This document shows, one piece after another, positions 8,581 to 17,138 of a stretch of 64,000 nucleotides of DNA. Under the pieces are notes generated by a model that saw only the letters and a list, made by a program, of their open reading frames with translations, searched no databases and was not told the DNA's origin. A program made the translations under genes and the position numbers. This DNA is from an uncultured Muribaculaceae bacterium (lineage in GTDB: Bacteria > Bacteroidota > Bacteroidia > Bacteroidales > Muribaculaceae), in the NCBI GenBank assembly GCA_910587425.1, contig CAJUKU010000005.1, positions 120,774 to 184,773 of the forward strand. The letters are read 5' to 3'. Position 1 is the first letter of the stretch. Every line of letters begins with the position of its first letter.

Positions 8581-9972
8581 ATGACAGCAAAGACACGCAT
8601 ATTATTAGGCAGATATCTGCGTCCGGCAATTGCATTGTCGGACACGATCGCAATCTCGGCTGCCTACTTCCTGACAATGCTGTTGCTGGCTCCCGCCCAA
8701 AACTCCGTATGGCTTAGCCACACAGTGCAGATTCTGATGCTCACGGCATGGGTTCCTGCGTGTATGCTGATGTTGTCACGCTCTGAGTTCCGCGCCACAC
8801 GCATGGAGCGATGGATTGGCGAATCATTCCGAGCCATAATCCTGCACGCACTGATATTCATAACACTTCTGTACATCACAGAAACCCCCGGAATAGCTCC
8901 GCTAACATTGCTCGAATTCTACCTGATAGCAAGTGTAACACTGCCTTCCGAACGGGCAATAGCAAGAATAATAATCAAGCAGATGCGGTCGGCAGGACGC
9001 AACAAAAACCGGGTGGTAATAGTGGGAGCCAACGATACCGCAGCGCGTCTGTGTCAGGAATTGGTTGCTGATCCAGGCTTTGGATATAAGATGATGGGGG
9101 TATTTGCCGAGCAGCCCGGCCCAGCGATTGACCCGTGTCTTTACCGGGGCGATCTCGGAGACCTCGATGAATTTGTCCGCGAAAACGCTATTGATGAGAT
9201 CTACTGCACCCTCAACGCTGATCAGGAGGAACTATTGCAGACAGCCGTTAGCGTAGCGGACAATTACAATGCCCGATATTACTATGTGCCGCAGATCTCG
9301 CGCAACATGACACGTGGATTCGACATGGAGCAGATAGGCTATGTCACCGTAATGGGCAATTGCCGCGCACCGCTCTCCAACCCGCTCAACCGTATCATAA
9401 AGCGCGCGGTCGACATAACTGTAGGTTCGGTTGCGGCATTGCTATTCCCCATCGTGTTCATACCGGTGGCGATAGCTATAAAGATAAACTCTCCGGGACC
9501 GGTATTCTATCGGCAGCGGCGCACAGGAATCAGAGGGCGTGATTTCCAATGCTTGAAATTCCGGACCATGCAATACGAGCCTGCCGACGAGGCACCGGTA
9601 GAGAAGAATGATCCACGGGTTACATCCGTAGGTCGGTTCCTCCGTCATTCAAGTCTTGACGAACTACCGCAGATATTCAATGTGCTTAGCGGCGACATGT
9701 CGATTGTCGGTCCACGCCCACACATGACCTCTCATACCGTATATTATTCACAGATTGTTGACAAATATATGCTGCGCCATGCCGTCAAACCGGGCATAAC
9801 AGGATGGGCGCAAATCAATGGTCTCCGCGGATCGACCGACCAACTGTGGAAAATGGAGAGGCGCGTGGAGCACGACGTATGGTACATCGAGCACTGGTCA
9901 TTCCTGCTCGACATAAAGATCATCGCCCGGACTTTCCTCAACATCATACGCGGCGACGAGAACGCCTATTAA
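8581..9972 (+). CDS. Polyprenyl-phosphate hexose-1-phosphate transferase (WcaJ/WbaP-type initiating enzyme)
   Basis: Starts repeat-unit synthesis by moving a sugar-1-phosphate from a nucleotide sugar to undecaprenyl phosphate in the inner membrane. The N-terminal half has about four membrane helices and a nucleotide-binding-like CoA_binding_3 region (RVVIVGANDTAARL near 140). The catalytic bacterial sugar transferase domain begins near residue 270 after a further membrane segment. It keeps the family motifs NSPGPVFYRQ, KFRTM, SLDELPQ and VGPRPH. At 463 residues it is a full-length enzyme. It is probably the initiator for the polysaccharide locus that begins 8 kb downstream, although nagB and the NagB-like gene intervene. 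Confidence 0.9.
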   Translation: MTAKTRILLGRYLRPAIALSDTIAISAAYFLTMLLLAPAQNSVWLSHTVQILMLTAWVPACMLMLSRSEFRATRMERWIGESFRAIILHALIFITLLYITETPGIAPLTLLEFYLIASVTLPSERAIARIIIKQMRSAGRNKNRVVIVGANDTAARLCQELVADPGFGYKMMGVFAEQPGPAIDPCLYRGDLGDLDEFVRENAIDEIYCTLNADQEELLQTAVSVADNYNARYYYVPQISRNMTRGFDMEQIGYVTVMGNCRAPLSNPLNRIIKRAVDITVGSVAALLFPIVFIPVAIAIKINSPGPVFYRQRRTGIRGRDFQCLKFRTMQYEPADEAPVEKNDPRVTSVGRFLRHSSLDELPQIFNVLSGDMSIVGPRPHMTSHTVYYSQIVDKYMLRHAVKPGITGWAQINGLRGSTDQLWKMERRVEHDVWYIEHWSFLLDIKIIARTFLNIIRGDENAY

Positions 9973-10007
9973 TAAAATACACTTACCACAAGAGATATCA
10001 AATAGCA

Positions 10008-10043
10008 GCGGGAGCCATGCGCCTTTCGACGCACGGCTCCCGC
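10008..10043. terminator. Bidirectional hairpin terminator
   Basis: Arms GCGGGAGCC (10008-10016) and GGCTCCCGC (10035-10043), with extra inner pairing, sit between the convergent sugar transferase and the NagB-like/PIG-L gene. Confidence 0.7.
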
Positions 10044-10072
10044 CTATCCTCAGAGTATTTTTTTCAGATTTA

Positions 10073-12055
10073 TCAGTCGCGTATCGGGTGGTACTCCACG
10101 AACGCCTCGATTGCCTCGTATGAGGCAAGACCAAGTCCCTCATACAACTGTGCAGTGCCACGGTTGCGGTCCTCAGCACGCTGCCAGAACAGACGGTCAT
10201 CATCGCCCAGGAAGGGAGCATTCTCCATCTGGCTCTGATGCTTGAGGATTGAGTTACGCTTGAAACGCAGCTCCTCAGGGCTGATGGGCACTGCCATCTC
10301 GATGTGGTCGATTTCCCACTCAGCCCATGCACCGCGGTACATCCAGATGCGGCAATCGCGCATCCACGGCTCATCCTTGAGCTCATCAACGGCAGCGAGG
10401 ACGGCATCGGTGCACACCTTATGCGTGCCATGCGGATCGGCTAAGTCGCCTGCCACAAAGATCTGATGAGGCTTCACATCCTCAAGCAACTTCTTTACGA
10501 TATTCACGTCGCGCTCGCCGAGCTCACCTTTCTTAATGGTACCGGTCTCGTAGAACGGCAGACGCAGGAAGTGGATATTCTCAGGCTTGACACCTATATA
10601 ATTGCATGCTATGGTAGCTTCAGCCTGGCGAATCATTGTCTTGATCTCACGCACCTCGGGCACATCCACATCGCCCGATTTCTTATTCTTTACGGCATCG
10701 TGCACTTTCTGCGACAGTTCCTTATAACCGGCGTCGCCAAAGCCGAACTCCGGCGCGATCTTGTCCATCATGAGGAAATAACGCATCATATCCTCATCGC
10801 CGACAGCTATATTGCCTGAAGTCTGGTATGCCACATGCACATCATGCTTCTGATCAACAAGACGCTTGAATGTGCCGCCCATCGAGATCACATCATCATC
10901 AGGATGCGGGCTAAAAATGATAACGCGCTTCGGATATGGGTTGGCACGCTCCGGGCGGTATGTGTCATCGGCATTCGGCTTACCTCCGGGCCAGCCAGTG
11001 ATAGTGTGCTGGAGATCGTTGAATATCTTTATGTTCACATTGTATGCCGAGCCAAAAAGCGCAAGCAGTTCACCGAGACCCCAATCGTTGTAATCCTTGT
11101 CGGTAAGCTTAAGGATCGGCTTGCCGGTCATCTGACAGAGCCACACGATGGCGCGGCGGATGAGCTTGTCGTTCCACTCGCACGATGTGACCTTCCAGGG
11201 CTGTGATATGCGGGTAAGATCCTCCGCTGCCGAAAGGTCGACAACGACTTTCGCATGTGCATGAGCCTGCAGGAACGATGCCGGCACATTGGCATTGGCA
11301 GGTTCTTCCACTGTTTTCTCTATGATCTGCGCACGGCTCTCGCCCCATGCCATAGTGAGCACACGCTCTGCCGACAGGATGTTGGCGATGCCGAGTGTAA
11401 TAGCAGTGGTGGGCACATTGTCGCACTTATAGTCGGATGCGACGTTGTGACGGGTTTCGTTGCCGAGAAGCACAAGGCGGCAAAGACTTGTCTCGGGAGT
11501 GCCCGGTTCGTTGAAAGCAAGCGAGCCGGTAGCGCCGACCTCACAGACCACGAGATCGAGTCCGCCATCAGCCTCGATAGCCTTTTCGTATGCCTTGCAG
11601 CACTGGAACATATCCTCCTTGGTTACATCCGGATCAAAAGTGCGGATATTCTCCGACCGGATCTCGATATGGTCGAGAAGCACCTCTTTAAGACGGTTCA
11701 AAGTGCAGGGACCACCCTCTACAAGCGGGAAAAACTCTGCGAGATTGTAAACTATGACATCACGGAAGTTCACCTTACCCTCCTTATGCAGACGGATAAG
11801 AGTGGAGTAAGCGCTGTGAGTGCTGACACCGGCGCCAAGCGCCATAACGCATTTTCCTTTGGTCGCTACATTGAGTTCGATAATTCTCGCGATCTGGGCG
11901 GCGAGGTAATCGCTGCCCTCCTCGACGGTCTCGAATATACGGGTGTATATCTTCTCGTCGCGCGTCAGAGCTGCAAGCTCTATCTCATCCTGCGGGTCAT
12001 AGTAACGGCGCGGGATGCGGTCAAGCTTGATCTGGGAGCTTAGATTTGTTTTCAT
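10073..12055 (-). CDS. NagB-like pseudo-deaminase domain fused to a PIG-L/LmbE-type deacetylase
   Basis: A 660-residue two-domain protein, usually annotated as glucosamine-6-phosphate deaminase in Bacteroidales. Residues 1-330 align with NagB, but three of the four classical active-site residues are replaced. Against the intact NagB encoded next door, D72 is A106, D141 is T176 and H143 is S178; only E148 (E183) remains. The TGSSP phosphate loop is also changed, to GAGVSTHS. The C-terminal half carries the PIG-L zinc motif HPDDD near residue 383 and a later DPHGTH segment, so a metal-dependent deacetylase of an N-acetylglucosamine-type substrate is plausible. The N-terminal half more likely binds or senses a sugar phosphate than deaminates it. 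Divergent from nagB across a 274-base intergenic region. Confidence 0.85.
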   Translation of the reverse strand: MKTNLSSQIKLDRIPRRYYDPQDEIELAALTRDEKIYTRIFETVEEGSDYLAAQIARIIELNVATKGKCVMALGAGVSTHSAYSTLIRLHKEGKVNFRDVIVYNLAEFFPLVEGGPCTLNRLKEVLLDHIEIRSENIRTFDPDVTKEDMFQCCKAYEKAIEADGGLDLVVCEVGATGSLAFNEPGTPETSLCRLVLLGNETRHNVASDYKCDNVPTTAITLGIANILSAERVLTMAWGESRAQIIEKTVEEPANANVPASFLQAHAHAKVVVDLSAAEDLTRISQPWKVTSCEWNDKLIRRAIVWLCQMTGKPILKLTDKDYNDWGLGELLALFGSAYNVNIKIFNDLQHTITGWPGGKPNADDTYRPERANPYPKRVIIFSPHPDDDVISMGGTFKRLVDQKHDVHVAYQTSGNIAVGDEDMMRYFLMMDKIAPEFGFGDAGYKELSQKVHDAVKNKKSGDVDVPEVREIKTMIRQAEATIACNYIGVKPENIHFLRLPFYETGTIKKGELGERDVNIVKKLLEDVKPHQIFVAGDLADPHGTHKVCTDAVLAAVDELKDEPWMRDCRIWMYRGAWAEWEIDHIEMAVPISPEELRFKRNSILKHQSQMENAPFLGDDDRLFWQRAEDRNRGTAQLYEGLGLASYEAIEAFVEYHPIRD

Positions 12056-12151
12056 GTATATGTTTTTGTTTTAGTTTTGTTCGGTATCAGAACCTTTCAT
12101 ACAGGTAGTGTAGGGAATACACCATATAAAATAAATAACGGCTTCCCACTG

Positions 12152-12183
12152 CAAAAATAATAATTCCATATACCTCTACACAA
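12152..12183 (-). promoter_or_regulatory. Promoter of the NagB-like/PIG-L gene
   Basis: Minus strand: TTG (12183-12181), 21 bases, then TATTTTTG (12159-12152). The predicted start near 12147 gives a leader of about 90 bases. It lies in the shared divergent region with nagB. Confidence 0.55.
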
Positions 12184-12285
12184 CATTCCGCCACTTTTTT
12201 GACTCACATTCACAATTTTTCGTATTCATTCAACCACATTTATCAAAAAGTCGATTGAAAAGATGCACATATCAATAATATTCCG

Positions 12286-12293
12286 TAGATTTG
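12286..12293 (+). promoter_or_regulatory. -7 element of nagB
   Basis: TAGATTTG fits TAnnTTTG. No -33 element at the right distance is convincing, which could mean activator dependence. The predicted start near 12298 is 32 bases before the nagB ATG. Confidence 0.5.
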
Positions 12294-12329
12294 CATTCGA
12301 ATCTAAAAACCATAAGCAACTCAGACACG

Positions 12330-13139
12330 ATGAGACTCATAATCGAACCCGACTACAACAACGTCTCGCAGTGGGCTGCCAACTACGTGGCAGCACGCAT
12401 CAACGAGGCTAAACCTACCGCCGAACACCCGTTTGTACTTGGATGCCCTACCGGCAGCTCGCCGTTAGGCATGTACCGCGCGCTTATTAAACTATATCAG
12501 GAAGGAAAAGTTTCATTCAAGAATGTGGTGACTTTCAACATGGATGAATATTGCGGTATACCCCGCGACCATGAGCAGAGCTACTACACATTCATGTGGA
12601 CAAATTTCTTCAGCCACATAGACATTCCACGCGAGAACGTGAACATCCTCAACGGCAATGCCGCAGATCCCGCCGAGGAGTGCCGCCGCTATGAGGAGAA
12701 GATACAGTCATACGGAGGTATCGATCTGTTCCTCGGTGGTGTGGGTCCTGACGGACACATCGCTTTCAACGAGCCCGGATCATCACTCACCTCACGCACA
12801 CGCATGAAGACTCTGACACGCGACACCATCATCGCCAACTCACGCTTCTTCGACAACAACGTGGATCTCGTGCCGAAGACAGCTCTCACCGTAGGTGTCG
12901 GCACCATCATGTCGGCACGCAGTGTGCTGCTCATCGTGAACGGTCACAACAAGAGCCGCGCTCTTCACCACGGCGTCGAGGGGGGCATCTCGCAGATGTG
13001 GACCATCTCCGCACTACAGATGCACCAGAAAGCGCTCATCGTTGCCGACGAGGCTGCATGCGAGGAGCTCAAAGTGGGCACATACCGCTATTATAAGGAT
13101 ATCGAAGCTGCAAACCTTGATCCCGCAACCCAACTCTGA
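12330..13139 (+). CDS. nagB: Glucosamine-6-phosphate deaminase
   Basis: Converts glucosamine 6-phosphate to fructose 6-phosphate and ammonia, linking amino-sugar use to glycolysis. With the start at 12330 the protein has 269 residues. The active-site residues then fall at the numbering known from E. coli NagB: D72 in NMDEY, and D141, H143 and E148 in PDGHIAFNEPG. The phosphate loop TGSSP is at 41-45. An in-frame start at 12291 would lie inside the -7 element and is rejected. It is divergent from the NagB-like/PIG-L fusion and is followed by a strong terminator. Confidence 0.95.
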   Translation: MRLIIEPDYNNVSQWAANYVAARINEAKPTAEHPFVLGCPTGSSPLGMYRALIKLYQEGKVSFKNVVTFNMDEYCGIPRDHEQSYYTFMWTNFFSHIDIPRENVNILNGNAADPAEECRRYEEKIQSYGGIDLFLGGVGPDGHIAFNEPGSSLTSRTRMKTLTRDTIIANSRFFDNNVDLVPKTALTVGVGTIMSARSVLLIVNGHNKSRALHHGVEGGISQMWTISALQMHQKALIVADEAACEELKVGTYRYYKDIEAANLDPATQL

Positions 13140-13189
13140 GAACTGTCAGACACAAACTGAATAATACAGACAGCGAAAGTACAATATAG

Positions 13190-13224
13190 AGAGACGGCGC
13201 ACCGGTGGTCGGTGCGCCGTCTCT
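13190..13224 (+). terminator. Intrinsic terminator of nagB
   Basis: A perfect 14-base inverted repeat (13190-13203, 13211-13224) with a 7-base loop, followed by TTT, directly after nagB. Confidence 0.85.
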
Positions 13225-13234
13225 TTGCATATAT

Positions 13235-13258
13235 CCATACGCTACTGCAAGCGTATGG
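13235..13258 (+). terminator. Second hairpin after nagB
   Basis: Arms CCATACGCT and AGCGTATGG with a 6-base loop, followed by TTATATTTT. It is probably a back-up terminator, sitting just upstream of the rfbA promoter. Confidence 0.5.
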
Positions 13259-13284
13259 TTATATTTTCTCATTCATCCCACATA

Positions 13285-13317
13285 TTTTGCATATCTTCCG
13301 AAAAAGATATATCTTTG
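13285..13317 (+). promoter_or_regulatory. Promoter of the rfbACDB operon
   Basis: TTTTG (13285-13289), 20 bases, TATCTTTG (13310-13317): a full Bacteroidetes consensus promoter. Predicted start near 13322, about 48 bases before rfbA. Confidence 0.75.
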
Positions 13318-13369
13318 TGCAAAGTTGCGGAGGGGGCTCCGCAGCAGAAATTTTGGATGTTTGCTAATT

Positions 13370-14275
13370 ATGAAAGGAATAGTATTGGCAGGTGGAAGCG
13401 GTACACGCCTCTACCCTATCACAAAAGGAGTGAGCAAACAGATGCTCCCCATATATGACAAGCCGATGGTCTACTATCCGATATCGACGCTTATGCTCGC
13501 CGGTATTAAGGATATTCTAATCATCTCGACCCCGCGCGACCTGCCGCTTTTCCGCGGTCTGCTGGGCGACGGATCAGACTATGGTGTCAACTTCAGCTAT
13601 GCCGAGCAGCCAAGCCCCGACGGACTAGCGCAAGCATTCATAATCGGGCGTGACTTCATAGGCGACGATGATGTCTGCCTTGTGCTCGGCGACAACATCT
13701 TCCATGGCGCAGGATTCTCCGGGTTGCTCAAGGAAGCTGTCAAGGATGCTGCCGAGAAACGCCTTGCCACCGTATTCGGATATTGGGTAGATGATCCCGA
13801 GCGTTACGGAGTGGCGGAATTTGATGCCGATGGCAACTGCCTCTCCATTGAGGAAAAACCCGCCAACCCGAAGTCGAATTATGCTGTGGTAGGACTCTAT
13901 TTCTACCCGAACAGCGTAGTCGATATCGCCGCTCACATAAAACCTTCGGCACGCGGAGAGCTCGAAATCACCACTGTAAATCAGGAATACCTTGCCGACG
14001 GGACCCTTAAGGTACGCACACTGCCACGCGGATTCGCATGGCTTGACACAGGCACCCATGAATCACTTGCCGATGCCTCAATCTATGTCGAAGTACTTGA
14101 GAAGCGCCAAGGTCTCAAGATAGCATGTCTTGAGGGCATAGCATACCGTCAAGGCTGGATCGACAAGGAGCGCATGATCGAGATCGCTAAGCCTATGCTT
14201 AAAAACCAGTACGGGCAATACCTCATGAAGGTAATCGATGAGATAGACCGCACCGGAAACCGTAATCTTGACTGA
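13370..14275 (+). CDS. rfbA: Glucose-1-phosphate thymidylyltransferase
   Basis: First step of dTDP-L-rhamnose synthesis: glucose 1-phosphate plus dTTP gives dTDP-glucose. The nucleotidyltransferase motif GGSGTRLYPIT lies within the first 20 residues, followed by SKQMLPIYDKPMVYYP; VLGDNIFHG and a WLDTGTH segment are also present. The start at 13370 (MKGIVLAGG) gives 301 residues, the family length. A longer in-frame reading would begin upstream of the promoter and inside the terminator, so it is rejected. First gene of a four-gene operon with gaps of 27, 30 and 7 bases. Confidence 0.96.
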   Translation: MKGIVLAGGSGTRLYPITKGVSKQMLPIYDKPMVYYPISTLMLAGIKDILIISTPRDLPLFRGLLGDGSDYGVNFSYAEQPSPDGLAQAFIIGRDFIGDDDVCLVLGDNIFHGAGFSGLLKEAVKDAAEKRLATVFGYWVDDPERYGVAEFDADGNCLSIEEKPANPKSNYAVVGLYFYPNSVVDIAAHIKPSARGELEITTVNQEYLADGTLKVRTLPRGFAWLDTGTHESLADASIYVEVLEKRQGLKIACLEGIAYRQGWIDKERMIEIAKPMLKNQYGQYLMKVIDEIDRTGNRNLD

Positions 14276-14302
14276 ACCAAACCCAAACATCCTGATCAAC
14301 CA

Positions 14303-14866
14303 ATGGAATTCATAAAAACCGATATAGACGGGCCGCTGATACTCCAACCACGTCTGTTCAACGACGCCCGCGGCTATTTTTTCGAAAGCTATTCACAGCG
14401 TGAATTCAATGAGGCTGTAGGCTATGATGTGCAGTTCGTGCAGGACAATGAAAGCCGGTCAACCCGGGGCGTAATGCGCGGGCTTCACTTCCAACGTCCG
14501 CCATTCACACAGGCAAAACTGGTGAGATGCGTCATCGGCACTGTGCTTGATGTCGCCGTCGACATACGCCGCGGCTCCCCCACGTATGGCAAACACGTGG
14601 CGGTCGAGCTTTCCGCCGAAAACCACCGGCAGCTTTTCGTGCCACGCGGATTCGCACATGGCTTCGCCGTGCTTTCCGACATAGCAGTGTTCCAATATAA
14701 GTGTGATAACTACTATGCGCCAGAAGCCGACGGCGGTATCGACATCTCCGACCCGGCACTCGACATAGACTGGCACCTTGATCCAGCCACCGCGCTGCTT
14801 AGCGAGAAAGACCTGCGCCATCCGCGTCTGAGCGATTTCGACACACCTTTCACATATAACCACTGA
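14303..14866 (+). CDS. rfbC: dTDP-4-dehydrorhamnose 3,5-epimerase
   Basis: Cupin-fold epimerase that inverts C3 and C5 of dTDP-4-keto-6-deoxyglucose. Family signatures are present: the catalytic histidine region RGLHFQRPPFTQAKLV, the DVAVDIRRGSPTYGK segment and the FVPRGFAHGFAVLS motif. Its 187 residues match the usual 180-190. Second gene of the rfb operon. Confidence 0.96.
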   Translation: MEFIKTDIDGPLILQPRLFNDARGYFFESYSQREFNEAVGYDVQFVQDNESRSTRGVMRGLHFQRPPFTQAKLVRCVIGTVLDVAVDIRRGSPTYGKHVAVELSAENHRQLFVPRGFAHGFAVLSDIAVFQYKCDNYYAPEADGGIDISDPALDIDWHLDPATALLSEKDLRHPRLSDFDTPFTYNH

Positions 14867-14896
14867 GCCACAAGCTCAGCCACACCCGACAAAAGA

Positions 14897-15769
14897 ATGA
14901 ATATACTCGTTACAGGAGCCAACGGACAGTTGGGCAACGAGATCCGACTCATGGCTGCCGACGAAAAAGATCATTATATATTCACTGACGTTGCTGAACT
15001 CGACATCACCGACCCTCAGGCAGTCGACCATTTAGCTGACGAACTCCGCATTGACTTAATAATAAATTGCGCCGCCTACACCAACGTGGACAAGGCGGAA
15101 GATGAGCCGGAATTCGCCGAGAAGCTCAACGCCACAGCTATCGGAAATCTTGCTGCGACAATGGCTCGCCGGGGAGGGACTCTGATACATGTGTCGACCG
15201 ACTACGTTTTCGGAGGCTCAAAAGGCAACACTCCGCGAAAGGAAGATGAGCCGGCATCACCTACAGGCGTCTACGGAGTCACCAAGCTCCATGGCGAACA
15301 GGCGATAGCTGAGTCCGGCTGTCATGCCATCATACTGCGCACAGCGTGGCTATACTCCGAATTCGGCAAGAATTTCGTGAAGACCATGCTGGCACTGACC
15401 GCTGACCGCCCTGAGCTCAAGGTTGTGTTTGACCAGGCTGGCACTCCGACTTATGCCGCCGACCTTGCCCGCGCCATTGTTGAGATCATACGCAACCGCG
15501 CCTACGTAGGCAACGAAGGTATCTACCATTATTCCAACGAAGGGGTCATATCATGGTACGATTTCACACAGGCTATAGCCGAGATCGCCGGCAACCGCAA
15601 CTGCCGCATCCTCCCGTGCCATTCCGATGAATTTCCGTCGAAGGTCGTGCGTCCGGCATACTCCGTGCTCGACAAGACCAAGTTCAAGAACACATTCGGA
15701 ACCGAAATTCCATACTGGCGCGATTCGCTCGCCGTCTGCATCGAAAACCTGAAAAACCAAAACAACTGA
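14897..15769 (+). CDS. rfbD: dTDP-4-dehydrorhamnose reductase
   Basis: Short-chain dehydrogenase that makes dTDP-L-rhamnose with NAD(P)H. The Rossmann motif is TGANGQLG at residues 6-13. The catalytic set is visible as STDYVFGG and YGVTKLHGEQ (YxxxK). The length of 290 is typical. Third gene of the operon. Confidence 0.96.
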   Translation: MNILVTGANGQLGNEIRLMAADEKDHYIFTDVAELDITDPQAVDHLADELRIDLIINCAAYTNVDKAEDEPEFAEKLNATAIGNLAATMARRGGTLIHVSTDYVFGGSKGNTPRKEDEPASPTGVYGVTKLHGEQAIAESGCHAIILRTAWLYSEFGKNFVKTMLALTADRPELKVVFDQAGTPTYAADLARAIVEIIRNRAYVGNEGIYHYSNEGVISWYDFTQAIAEIAGNRNCRILPCHSDEFPSKVVRPAYSVLDKTKFKNTFGTEIPYWRDSLAVCIENLKNQNN

Positions 15770-15776
15770 ACACACT

Positions 15777-16913
15777 ATGAAACGTAACATCCTCATCACC
15801 GGCGGCGCCGGATTCATCGGCTCGCACGTTGTGCGCTTGTTCGTCAACAAGTATCCGGATTACAACATCGTGAATCTCGACAAACTCACATACGCCGGAA
15901 ACCTCGCCAACCTCACTGACATAGAGAACGCCCCCAACTATACATTCGTCCGCGCCGACATTGCCGATCTCGACGCCATGCGCCACATCATAGCCGACCA
16001 TCATATCGACGGCATAATCCATCTGGCAGCGGAAAGCCATGTAGACCGGTCGATAAAGGATCCATTCACTTTTGCCCGCACAAACGTCATGGGAACGCTC
16101 GCGCTCCTGCAGGCTGCGAAAGAATATTGGGAACAGACACCCGAAGGCTACAATGGCAAGCTATTCTACCACATATCCACCGACGAGGTCTACGGCGCTC
16201 TTGAGCTTACACATCCCGAAGGTACGGAATCGCCATTCACAACCACCGCATCGTCGTCGCAGCACCATCTTGCGTTCGGAACTGAATTCTTCCTCGAAAC
16301 TACCAAATACAATCCTCACTCTCCATACAGCGCATCGAAAGCATCATCCGATCATTTTGTCCGCGCCTATCACGACACATACGGGATGCCTACGCTCGTG
16401 ACCAACTGCTCGAACAACTACGGACCGTATCAGTTCCCCGAAAAACTCATACCACTCTTCATCAATAATATCCGCCATGGCAAACCGCTGCCAGTATATG
16501 GCAAGGGAGAGAACGTGCGCGACTGGCTCTACGTCGAGGACCATGCCCGCGCGATCGATACTATATTCCACAACGGACGCATTGCCGACACCTATAATAT
16601 AGGGGGCTTCAACGAATGGAAGAATATCGATCTGATCCGTGTCATAATCCGCACCGTCGACCGGCTTCTCGGTAACCCTGAGGGACATTCGGATCACCTC
16701 ATCACATTCGTGACCGACCGCCCCGGTCATGATCAGCGATATGCCATCGACTCGCGCAAGCTACAGCGCGAACTCGGCTGGGAGCCATCGCTGCAGTTCG
16801 AGGAAGGCATAGAGAAAACCGTACGGTGGTATCTCGACAACCAACCCTGGACCGACAATATAACCTCGGGCGATTATCAGAGATATTACGAAGATATGTA
16901 CGCCAACCGTTAA
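15777..16913 (+). CDS. rfbB: dTDP-glucose 4,6-dehydratase
   Basis: Extended short-chain dehydrogenase that oxidises and dehydrates dTDP-glucose to the 4-keto-6-deoxy sugar. Motifs: GGAGFIGSHV at the N-terminus, the catalytic STDEVYGAL segment, YSASKASSDH (YxxxK), and NNYGPYQFPEKLIPLFI. At 378 residues it is longer than the common 350; the extra length lies in an insertion near residues 145-175, common in Bacteroidales. Last gene of the rfb operon, followed by a terminator. Confidence 0.96.
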   Translation: MKRNILITGGAGFIGSHVVRLFVNKYPDYNIVNLDKLTYAGNLANLTDIENAPNYTFVRADIADLDAMRHIIADHHIDGIIHLAAESHVDRSIKDPFTFARTNVMGTLALLQAAKEYWEQTPEGYNGKLFYHISTDEVYGALELTHPEGTESPFTTTASSSQHHLAFGTEFFLETTKYNPHSPYSASKASSDHFVRAYHDTYGMPTLVTNCSNNYGPYQFPEKLIPLFINNIRHGKPLPVYGKGENVRDWLYVEDHARAIDTIFHNGRIADTYNIGGFNEWKNIDLIRVIIRTVDRLLGNPEGHSDHLITFVTDRPGHDQRYAIDSRKLQRELGWEPSLQFEEGIEKTVRWYLDNQPWTDNITSGDYQRYYEDMYANR

Positions 16914-16952
16914 GCAAACCATACAGCGTTTCCCAACGCCAATTCACATAGG

Positions 16953-16988
16953 GCGGTGTGTCATCTGAATCCGGCACGCCGCTCTTTT
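16953..16988 (+). terminator. Terminator after rfbB
   Basis: Arms GCGGTGTG (16953-16960) and CACGCCGC (16975-16982), with one G-T pair, are followed by TCTTTT. This separates the rhamnose operon from the polysaccharide locus. Confidence 0.6.
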
Positions 16989-17055
16989 CATATATGCAGA
17001 CTACCGCGCAACTTCCGCGTCTGTCGCTTTTTTAACAACATATATCACGACGCCT

Positions 17056-17087
17056 ATTGCACGTATGGGAAAGAAAATGTAACTTTG
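17056..17087 (+). promoter_or_regulatory. Promoter of the polysaccharide locus
   Basis: TTG (17056-17058), 21 bases, TAACTTTG (17080-17087). Predicted start near 17093. No flanking inverted repeats of the kind that invert capsule promoters in Bacteroides fragilis are visible, so this promoter looks fixed. It also decides the downstream start: an ATG at 16956 would be upstream of transcription. Confidence 0.65.
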
Positions 17088-17138
17088 CCATGCAAACCTC
17101 TTGCAGGAACAAGCGATCAGTCCGTACGCACACGACCG

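Noticed and set aside
16914..17138. Invertible promoter in front of the polysaccharide locus
   Set aside because: No inverted repeats flank the promoter at 17056-17087, and no invertase gene is in the window.
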